A stretch of DNA of 6,451 bases from Humisphaera sp. (GTDB lineage Bacteria > Planctomycetota > Phycisphaerae > Tepidisphaerales > Tepidisphaeraceae). Position numbers and translations under genes: made by a program. This document shows, piece by piece, positions 1-4,979 of this stretch (its first letter is position 1; each line of letters opens with the position of its first letter). The stretch is from NCBI GenBank assembly GCA_025351525.1, contig JANXVV010000585.1, positions 1 through 6,451 on the forward strand, written 5' to 3'. Under the pieces are notes generated by a model. That model saw only the letters and a program-made list of their open reading frames with translations. It ran no database searches and was not told the DNA's origin.

Positions 1-438
1 GCCATCGGACTCATATTGCCGCATTTGCTCATCGGTGAGTGGCGGTCTTTTGTAGATAAAATTGCGTTTGGCCTTCTCGGCCTGCTGGCGAAGATTCGTG
101 AGTTCTTCGGCGGTTTCGTAAGCTTTGTAGGCCAAGCCGCGAGCGAGAAGATCGCCGATGAGGGGATTGTAAATGTGCAGTCGTTTGGATTGAAAGACCA
201 GTTCGGGGTTGTCCCAATCGAGGCCTAGCCATTGGAGATCTTCCACCAGTTGATGGACGGCCTGCTCGGTGGAGCGTGCGAGATCGGTGTCTTCGATGCG
301 AAGCAGGAATCGCCCGCCCATGTGCCGGGCGAGTAGCCAGTTGAAGAGCGCTGTGCGGGCTCCACCGACATGGAGATAGCCGGTGGGAGAGGGGGCGAAG
401 CGGGTGACGATGGCTGGCTGGATGGCGGTCGGGATCAT
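1..438 (-). CDS. gltX: Glutamyl-tRNA synthetase, N-terminal part (gene runs off the left edge)
   Basis: Charges tRNA(Glu) with glutamate in the cytoplasm (class I synthetase). The 146 visible residues begin with VTRFAPSPTGYLHVGGARTA (residues 11-30), which holds the ATP-binding HIGH-type signature as HVGG (23-26). LLRIEDTD follows (45-52), then a Rossmann-fold region with WLGLDWD (70-76). These are diagnostic of bacterial GluRS rather than GlnRS. The KMSKS loop and anticodon-binding domain lie outside the window. The two Cys residues that bind zinc in E. coli GluRS (in its YKCYC segment) are replaced by A106 and E108 in YKAYE, so this enzyme probably belongs to the group without that zinc site. 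The ATG at 438-436 was chosen because the conserved region starts about 10 residues later. No Shine-Dalgarno is visible, but a -10-like CATAAT lies 7 nt upstream. It lies downstream of psd-pssA in the same direction but is separated by a 183-nt gap, so it is probably transcribed on its own. Confidence 0.95.
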   Translation of the reverse strand, partial: MIPTAIQPAIVTRFAPSPTGYLHVGGARTALFNWLLARHMGGRFLLRIEDTDLARSTEQAVHQLVEDLQWLGLDWDNPELVFQSKRLHIYNPLIGDLLARGLAYKAYETAEELTNLRQQAEKAKRNFIYKRPPLTDEQMRQYESDG

Positions 439-445
439 GAGGGCG

Positions 446-473
446 ATTATGGGAAGGGGAGTGGTGAAAGCAA
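446..473 (-). promoter_or_regulatory. Candidate gltX promoter (leaderless type)
   Basis: Read on the minus strand, TTGCTT (473-468) is followed by 16 nt and CATAAT (451-446), which matches 5 of 6 bases of the sigma-70 -10 consensus. The -35 matches only 3 of 6. Seven nucleotides separate the -10 from the gltX ATG, so the predicted transcription start is at or within one or two bases of the initiation codon. That fits the lack of a ribosome-binding site. Confidence 0.45.
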
Positions 474-503
474 CGAGGGAAGCGTTTCTTAAAACCTTAA
501 ATG

Positions 504-528
504 TGGCACGGGCTTCCAGCCCGTGTTT
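504..528 (+). repeat. REP-like palindromic repeat, copy 1
   Basis: A 25-nt element whose core, CACGGGCT-TCC-AGCCCGTG (507-525), is an 8-bp perfect stem with a 3-nt loop. It is flanked by TGG on the left and TTT on the right. An identical copy in inverted orientation lies 58 nt away. From memory, this core is a dispersed intergenic element in planctomycetes and some other bacteria. When read through it is translated as GTGFQPV or GWKPVP. Confidence 0.85.
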
Positions 529-586
529 AAGGGCATAAGCGGATGGAAACTCATTTTCGAAAAGATTTTTTTAAGGGTTGAGTCGC

Positions 587-611
587 AAACACGGGCTGGA
601 AGCCCGTGCCA
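587..611 (-). repeat. REP-like palindromic repeat, copy 2 (inverted)
   Basis: The exact reverse complement of the element at 504-528 (25 of 25 bases). It also forms an 8-bp hairpin by itself (590-597 with 601-608). It begins 10 nt after the pssA stop codon, and in the pssA direction the hairpin is followed by TTTGCG. It could therefore stabilise the pssA mRNA end or weakly terminate it. The T tract is too short to call it an intrinsic terminator with confidence. Confidence 0.85.
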
Positions 612-621
612 CGGTTGAGGT

Positions 622-1596
622 TCAGGATGGCAGCTTCGCCGGCAGCGGCACTTGCCGGCGGCGTAGGCGGGTGTAGGCGTAGCTGCACAATCCCGCCAGC
701 GCATATCCGACGCTGCACAGGGCCACGACGTAGCGGTGGGCGGTGATGATGAGCAGCAGGATCGCCACGACGAGGATCAGTCGGCCAAAGGATCGCTTGC
801 CGCGCAGGTAGCGGTTGACCATATGGCCGTAGCGGATGTTGCTGATCATCAGCAGGCCGGTGATGAGCACCAGGACCGGAAGAAGCCAGGTGCAGGACGA
901 CGCGAGGAAACCGGCGGTGGATTGAAGGTGTCCGTGCCAGGGGTCGTGGCGTAGTTCCTGCTGCAGCAGCACCCATCCCGCCACCGCGCCGCCGGCCCCT
1001 GGGCTGGGCAGGCCCAGGAAGCTGAAGTGGGCTTGCTCGCCATGTTCGTTGCTGACATTGAAGCGGGCGAGTCGCATGGCGGCACAGCTCATATAGAGCG
1101 CGCCGATCGCCCAGACGAGGCGTGAAAACACCGGCAGCAAATCGCCCTGATGCTCAAATTTGAAAAGTTGCAGGGCGAGGAAAGCCGGGGCGGCACCGAA
1201 GCTGACGACGTCGGCGAGGCTGTCGAGCTGGCCGCCGAAGTCGGTGGTGTGGCGAGTGTAGCGGGCAAGTCGGCCATCGAGCGCATCGAAGACCATCGCG
1301 AAGAAGATGAGATACGCAGCGACCAGGAAATTGTGCATCGCAAAAAAGTGCGTCAGCGCATCGACGCTTTTGCTGGCATCCGCTTCATCGAGGCTGGCGA
1401 CGTACATCGACCCGAATCCGCAGATGGCGTTGCCGAGGGTGGCGAGGCTCGGCAGGAAGTAGACCGACCGGACATACGCCCGCCGCCCGTGCCGTCGCAA
1501 GCGCCGACGGCGATGCTCCCGCGAACTGTGCTCTGCGGGGCGAAACTTTTTGAAGCCTCGTCCCTCGTCGTTGGCTTCACCCGTCACATCGCTCAT
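622..1596 (-). CDS. pssA: CDP-diacylglycerol-serine O-phosphatidyltransferase (phosphatidylserine synthase)
   Basis: Integral membrane enzyme that joins CDP-diacylglycerol and L-serine to make phosphatidylserine, the substrate of the upstream psd product. The 324-residue protein carries the complete CDP-alcohol phosphotransferase motif: D104-x2-D107-G108-x2-A111-R112-x8-G121-x3-D125-x3-D129. The acidic residues of this motif bind metal and the D129 position acts as catalytic base in the family. SFGAAPA (132-138), MRLARFN (174-180) and GLPSPGAGG (195-203) are typical of the type II (Bacillus-like) PssA. Hydrophobic segments run roughly at 47-67, 88-103, 159-175, 196-213, 235-255 and 271-306. 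The first 40 residues are a very basic extension (REHRRRRLRRHGRR) longer than usual. The start is supported by a GGGAG site 8 nt upstream (1609-1605) and by ATGA overlap with the psd stop, which implies translational coupling. Confidence 0.96.
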   Translation of the reverse strand: MSDVTGEANDEGRGFKKFRPAEHSSREHRRRRLRRHGRRAYVRSVYFLPSLATLGNAICGFGSMYVASLDEADASKSVDALTHFFAMHNFLVAAYLIFFAMVFDALDGRLARYTRHTTDFGGQLDSLADVVSFGAAPAFLALQLFKFEHQGDLLPVFSRLVWAIGALYMSCAAMRLARFNVSNEHGEQAHFSFLGLPSPGAGGAVAGWVLLQQELRHDPWHGHLQSTAGFLASSCTWLLPVLVLITGLLMISNIRYGHMVNRYLRGKRSFGRLILVVAILLLIITAHRYVVALCSVGYALAGLCSYAYTRLRRRQVPLPAKLPS

Positions 1597-2324
1597 GCCG
1601 GTGTCTCCCGCCCGACCAATGGCTCAAATTCCTCACCCACTTCTTTTCGATTGCTGGTATGAATCGGCTGACCGAGAATGGCGATGACATCCATCGCGCC
1701 GCGCACCACATCGCCGACCTTCACCTGAATTTTCGGTTCCAACCATTTGGGAATTGAAAGCTCGGTGCGGCTGCCGAACTTGATCATGCCGATGCGCTGA
1801 CCCCGATCGACGCGGTCGGTGGGTTTGACCGTGCAGATGATTCGCCGCGCGATCAACCCGACGATCTGCTTGACCACCGCGACCGGGCGCGGGCCGTTCG
1901 GCTCTTTCAGGAGAATCGTGTTCGATTCATTTTCATCCGACGCTTTTGAATGGCTCATTGCGTTGATGAATTTTCCCTTCTTGTAATTCACATCCACCAC
2001 AATGCCGTCGCAAGGGCTGCGGTTGACGTGGACGTTGAAGACGGACAGGAAAATCCCCACCCGCACCGCCGGGCCGTTGAGCAGTGGATCGTGGTCGATC
2101 TCGGTGATGTCCGAAACCTTGCCGTCGGCGGGGCTGACCATCGTGTGCTGCTCCGCGGGGATGGCCCGTTCCGGATCCCGGAAGAACGCGAAAAGCCAGA
2201 TCAAAACGGGAAGGATGATGAGTGCGAGAGACCAGTGCCACCAGCCTAAAACGCTTGCCACTCCGAGCAGAACGACGGAGCCGATGAGCATTTCGCGGGT
2301 GCCGTGACGTGTCAGGGGAACCAT
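1593..2324 (-). CDS. psd: Phosphatidylserine decarboxylase proenzyme (short form)
   Basis: Pyruvoyl-dependent membrane enzyme that converts phosphatidylserine to phosphatidylethanolamine. The 243-residue proenzyme has two N-terminal hydrophobic segments (about 13-28 and 31-48), then FFRDPER (47-53), SPADGKV (64-70), FNVHVNRSP (96-104) and FGSRTELSIP (183-192). Family knowledge places self-cleavage between G184 and S185, with S185 becoming the pyruvoyl group. D67 and H99 are the likely triad partners. The GSR site and the length identify the short PSD class, not the long E. coli type with LGST. The ATG at 2324 has no Shine-Dalgarno but sits 6 nt after a promoter-like -10. An internal ATG at residue 12 also lacks a ribosome-binding site and would begin right at the first membrane segment. 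It is the first gene of a psd-pssA operon. Confidence 0.95.
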   Translation of the reverse strand: MVPLTRHGTREMLIGSVVLLGVASVLGWWHWSLALIILPVLIWLFAFFRDPERAIPAEQHTMVSPADGKVSDITEIDHDPLLNGPAVRVGIFLSVFNVHVNRSPCDGIVVDVNYKKGKFINAMSHSKASDENESNTILLKEPNGPRPVAVVKQIVGLIARRIICTVKPTDRVDRGQRIGMIKFGSRTELSIPKWLEPKIQVKVGDVVRGAMDVIAILGQPIHTSNRKEVGEEFEPLVGRETPA

Positions 2325-2330
2325 GGGCGA

Positions 2331-2359
2331 AGGCTAGAACAGTTGGCGGGGGTTGTCAA
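2331..2359 (-). promoter_or_regulatory. psd-pssA promoter, probably leaderless
   Basis: On the minus strand TTGACA (2359-2354, a perfect -35) is followed by exactly 17 nt and TAGCCT (2336-2331), which keeps the T1, A2 and T6 positions of the -10. Only six bases, TCGCCC, separate the -10 from the psd ATG. A start about 7 nt downstream of the -10 coincides with the A of the ATG. It lies in the 101-nt divergent region shared with the plus-strand BatA-type gene. Confidence 0.65.
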
Positions 2360-2410
2360 CGCGGGGGCTTTCAAGATGACAGCGCGCCTACCTTCGCCGG
2401 AAAAGCGGGT

Positions 2411-2416
2411 TACACT
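2411..2416 (+). promoter_or_regulatory. Weak -10-like element before the BatA-type gene
   Basis: TACACT (4 of 6 against TATAAT) lies 9 nt upstream of the ATG at 2426. No convincing -35 is found 15-19 nt further upstream. The position would give a very short or absent leader, consistent with the lack of a Shine-Dalgarno before this gene. It is offered mainly because no better promoter is visible in the short divergent region. Confidence 0.25.
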
Positions 2417-2425
2417 CTCGATAAC

Positions 2426-4051
2426 ATGAGTTTTGCGGCTCCCCCATGGTTGATCGGCCTGCTCCCGTGGGCCATCATAACCATCTGGATTTTGTGGGGC
2501 CGTCGGAAGAGCGAGCGGGTTCCCTTTTTACCTCTTTGGCATGGACCGGCGGCGAACCAGCGGGTGCGATCGTCATTTCATCTTCCACCTCTGGCTTTGA
2601 TTGCAATGCTGTTAGCGGTCTTAATAGGGTTGTTGGCGGCGGCACGACCAGGTATTTCAAGCAGACAAATGCGCTCGATCTCCATCGTTGTCGATCGCGG
2701 ATTGACGATGTCGGCGAAGGGAGTTTCCCGCACACGATTTATCGAGGCGGCGGGAATAATTGAGGAGAAATTACACGGGATGGCGGGGCGGGTCGAGGTG
2801 GTGGATTTGTTAAATTCCGAGCGGCATGAGACGACGGTCGAGCATCTTCGAGAGTTCATCGCAGATATGCCGCGCACGGCGATCGATACCGAGAGTCTGT
2901 TGCGGCCGGCGATCCTGAATGAACTGTCCCGCACCGAAAACCTCGTCATCCTTTTGAGCGATCATGCGGTAGACATCACCGATCCGCGATTCATGCAGAT
3001 CGCACCAAGCACCGTCCTTGAGAACGTGGGGATTTTGGCAATTGCCGCTCGGGAAATGCCTTTGCCGCAGGTGATGATTTCAATTCGGAATGATTCGGCG
3101 CTGACCGAAGCGCAGTTGCTGGTGGAGTCGGCGGGGCGGACGGTGGCGCGCCGCGTGGACTTGCCGGCGCGGGGGAAAGTGGCCGCTTATTTTATCGATC
3201 TGCCGCGGTTCGGTGAGGTTATTGAAGCGCGGTTGCAGGTGAAGGACGATCTGGAGGCGGACAATGCCGCGTGGCTGGTGCGCGAGAAGCGGTCGGCTCG
3301 TTTGGAAGTGCGGTCGCCGATCCCGGAATCGTTGCGCCGGATGATCGATGTCTACTCCAAGGCGAAGCCGCCGGGGGAGAGTTCACCGAGCGTGGTGGTC
3401 GCGAATCAACGGTCTGAGATGGGCAGTGTCGATGCGGGGGTCGTGCTCGAAACACCGTCGATGAAAGGTAAAGCAAGCGGGGAATTGCGGGTCGTTGCCG
3501 ATCCGGTGACGGCCCTCGTCAACTGGGAGGAAGTGACGCGCGATGCGACCGTTGCAGCCGCCGCGCCGGAGGGTTGGAAGCCGTTGGTGCAGGTCGGCGA
3601 CAAAACTTTGGTAGCGCAGCAGGAATCGCCGGCTCCAAAAATATGGGTTGGATTCGAGTCGCCCGGCTGGCCGCGCTCCGTGGATTATGTGGTGTTCTGG
3701 ACGAACGTATTCGACGGGTTGGGAGATGGAGGTGAGGCGTTTGCAGCGTATGTGCCGGTGGTCGACGAAACATGGAAGCGCGAGGGTAAGTTGCCGCCGG
3801 ACATACAGGCGAACGCCTGGCCGGGAATATACGTTCGCTCGGATGGGCGACGAAAAGCGGTCAACGCAGCCATTTTCCCTCCGGAATTCCTTGTCGCGCA
3901 AAACGCGATTCCGAAATCGATGGGGTCCGGCACGGCGGCGATGGCGCGGGACATTACGGCGGAGTTTTGCCTCGCCGCGATGGCCTGTGTGTTGATCGCT
4001 TCCGTTTTTTGTAGTGCGGGCTTTCAGCCTGTTTTTTCACGGCCTGCTTGA
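2426..4051 (+). CDS. BatA-type membrane protein with degenerate VWA domain
   Basis: Exact role unknown. Many planctomycetes encode relatives of BatA (named after the Bacteroides aerotolerance proteins), probably envelope scaffolds or signalling proteins. The 541-residue protein starts with FAAPPWLIGLLPWA and a membrane helix (about 8-25), a basic stretch (GRRKSERVPFLPLW), and a second helix (54-72) ending in AAARP, the usual layout of the BatA N-terminal domain. A VWA-like region follows (about 84-200), with strand SISIVVD and LVILLSD. Its MIDAS motif DxSxS is replaced by D90-R-G92-L-T94, so metal binding is doubtful. Residues about 213-285 resemble a beta-sandwich, and a last helix lies at about 513-529. 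The final 12 residues come from a decayed repeat. The ATG at 2426 was chosen over an in-frame ATG at 2309, which would overlap psd and its promoter. It is divergent from psd and upstream of the STAS operon, whose -35 overlaps its stop codon. Confidence 0.8.
   Translation: MSFAAPPWLIGLLPWAIITIWILWGRRKSERVPFLPLWHGPAANQRVRSSFHLPPLALIAMLLAVLIGLLAAARPGISSRQMRSISIVVDRGLTMSAKGVSRTRFIEAAGIIEEKLHGMAGRVEVVDLLNSERHETTVEHLREFIADMPRTAIDTESLLRPAILNELSRTENLVILLSDHAVDITDPRFMQIAPSTVLENVGILAIAAREMPLPQVMISIRNDSALTEAQLLVESAGRTVARRVDLPARGKVAAYFIDLPRFGEVIEARLQVKDDLEADNAAWLVREKRSARLEVRSPIPESLRRMIDVYSKAKPPGESSPSVVVANQRSEMGSVDAGVVLETPSMKGKASGELRVVADPVTALVNWEEVTRDATVAAAAPEGWKPLVQVGDKTLVAQQESPAPKIWVGFESPGWPRSVDYVVFWTNVFDGLGDGGEAFAAYVPVVDETWKREGKLPPDIQANAWPGIYVRSDGRRKAVNAAIFPPEFLVAQNAIPKSMGSGTAAMARDITAEFCLAAMACVLIASVFCSAGFQPVFSRPA
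4012..4036 (+). repeat. Decayed copy of the REP-like repeat inside the 3' end of the BatA-type gene
   Basis: Aligned without gaps, this segment matches 19 of 25 positions of the element at 504-528, including GCGGGCTT/TCAGCC in place of CACGGGCTTCCAGCC. In the reading frame it encodes SAGFQPVF, close to the GTGFQPVF that the intact repeat would encode. GTTTTTT occurs on both sides (4004-4010 and 4031-4037), possibly by chance or as an insertion duplication. Confidence 0.55.
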
Positions 4052-4076
4052 CGATTATTTCCCGGATTTGTATCGT
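4048..4076 (+). promoter_or_regulatory. Promoter of the STAS / kinase / rhomboid operon
   Basis: TTGACG (4048-4053, 5 of 6 to the -35 consensus) is followed by exactly 17 nt and TATCGT (4071-4076, 4 of 6 to the -10). The -35 overlaps the TGA stop of the preceding gene. The predicted start near 4083 leaves an untranslated leader of about 65 nt, with a modest AAGAG ribosome-binding site (4138-4142) five bases before the ATG at 4148. It therefore looks like housekeeping-sigma transcription rather than alternative-sigma control. Confidence 0.6.
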
Positions 4077-4147
4077 AATAGCGGGATGTCGGATGCGTCG
4101 GCCCGGCGGCACCGCCCCTGAGAAACTTTCAGTCGAAAAGAGCGATC

Positions 4148-4537
4148 ATGCCCGACCCCCAGTCATTGCCGCTTCAGCAAGCGATGCACCGGCTTCACAT
4201 CACCGATCACAAGGACATCAAGATCGTGTCGTTCATCGAGAATAAAATTCTCGACGAGGCGAATATCACCGAGATCGGCGCGGCGCTCGTGGCTCTTGTG
4301 GAAGCCAGACAACGACCCAAGCTGGTGCTCGATTTCAAGAACGTCGATCACCTCAGTTCCGCGGCGCTTGGCATGTTGATCAACGTCAATCAGAAAATCA
4401 AACTCCAGAGCGGCGAGTTGCGGTTGATCGAAATCAAGCCGCAAATCATGGAGGTTTTTGTGATCACCCGGCTGAACAAATTATTCAAAATTCTTCCCGA
4501 TCGCGAACAGGCGCTGGAGAGTTTCAGTCCGGCTTGA
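4148..4537 (+). CDS. STAS-domain anti-sigma factor antagonist (RsbV/SpoIIAA-like)
   Basis: A small cytoplasmic protein of 129 residues made of one STAS domain (about 14-125). In partner-switching systems the unphosphorylated antagonist binds the anti-sigma kinase and frees its target, and phosphorylation by that kinase inactivates it. The domain is recognised from LVLDFKNVDHLSSAALGMLI (59-78), which is the beta-strand, phosphorylation loop and helix of the fold. S70 or S71 is the likely phosphoacceptor. The loop reads LSSAALG, not the classical DSSGLG of SpoIIAA, so the usual Asp is missing. The next gene encodes the matching RsbW-type kinase, which supports the role. The N-terminal 13 residues look unstructured. 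The start has an AAGAG site at a 5-nt distance. The true downstream target (a sigma factor or another regulator) is not in the window. Confidence 0.9.
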   Translation: MPDPQSLPLQQAMHRLHITDHKDIKIVSFIENKILDEANITEIGAALVALVEARQRPKLVLDFKNVDHLSSAALGMLINVNQKIKLQSGELRLIEIKPQIMEVFVITRLNKLFKILPDREQALESFSPA

Positions 4538-4559
4538 AGCGTGGGCCGTGAGAGTGAGT

Positions 4560-4979
4560 ATGACGCCGGTTAAGGCGACGATCAACTCGGATTTTTCCGC
4601 CGGTTTCGAGGTGCAGCAGCGCATTCTCGATGCCGCGTTGAAGCACGGATATACCGAGGTATGCCTGTTCGCCATCAAGATCGCGCTGGAAGAGGCGCTG
4701 GTCAACGCGATCAAGCATGGGAACAAGCTCGACCCTCAAAAGCATGTGCGGATCGAGGCATCGATCACGCCGAAGCAGGCGGAAATCTGCATTGAGGATG
4801 AAGGCCCGGGTTTTGACCGCAACGCCGTGCCGGATCCGCTGTCGGATGAGAATCTGGAAAAATCGAGCGGTCGGGGAATTCTGCTGATCGAGTCGTACAT
4901 GAGCCAGGTGTCGTGGGATCATGGGGGCCGTCGGGTGCGAATGGTGAAGAAAAATGATCATCCCCATTCGGACCGATAG
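4560..4979 (+). CDS. RsbW/SpoIIAB-like serine kinase, anti-sigma factor
   Basis: GHKL-fold ATP-binding protein that would phosphorylate the STAS protein encoded just upstream and sequester a sigma factor or other partner. With the ATG start it has 139 residues. The N box is ALEEALVNAIKHGN (42-55), with E45 and N49 in the positions of the catalytic Glu and Mg-binding Asn. The G1 box is D80-x-G82-x-G84-F85 and the G2 box is SGRGILLI (103-110). All ATP-site residues are present, so it should be active. In-frame GTG starts exist at 4548 and 4554. The ATG at 4560 is preferred because conserved sequence begins about 8 residues later and a GAG (4550-4552) lies 7 nt before it. Starting at 4548 would give 143 residues. 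The last eight codons are shared, in another frame, with the start of the rhomboid gene, which implies coupled translation. Confidence 0.9.
   Translation: MTPVKATINSDFSAGFEVQQRILDAALKHGYTEVCLFAIKIALEEALVNAIKHGNKLDPQKHVRIEASITPKQAEICIEDEGPGFDRNAVPDPLSDENLEKSSGRGILLIESYMSQVSWDHGGRRVRMVKKNDHPHSDR

Noticed and set aside
1150..1662. Plus-strand open frame of 170 codons opposite pssA and the end of psd
   Set aside because: It lies antisense to the well-supported PssA motifs and has no recognisable domain.
2309..2425. In-frame 39-codon extension of the BatA-type gene to an ATG at 2309
   Set aside because: It would overlap the psd start and its promoter, has no membrane-protein or family similarity, and the conserved FAAPPWLIGLLPW start follows the ATG at 2426.
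3571..3590. GGTTGGAAGCCGTTGGTGC, resembling the repeat read as GWKPV
   Set aside because: Only part of the repeat matches, the palindrome is absent, and GWKPL sits within a plausible internal protein segment; probably chance.
4105..4118. GC-rich hairpin GGCGGCACCGCC before the STAS gene
   Set aside because: Short stem with a 2-4 nt loop and no T tract; it lies inside the predicted leader, so neither a terminator nor a riboswitch can be supported.
4548..4559. GTG starts at 4548 and 4554 for the RsbW-like gene
   Set aside because: No ribosome-binding site at a useful distance; the ATG at 4560 keeps the whole conserved domain. The longer form cannot be excluded.
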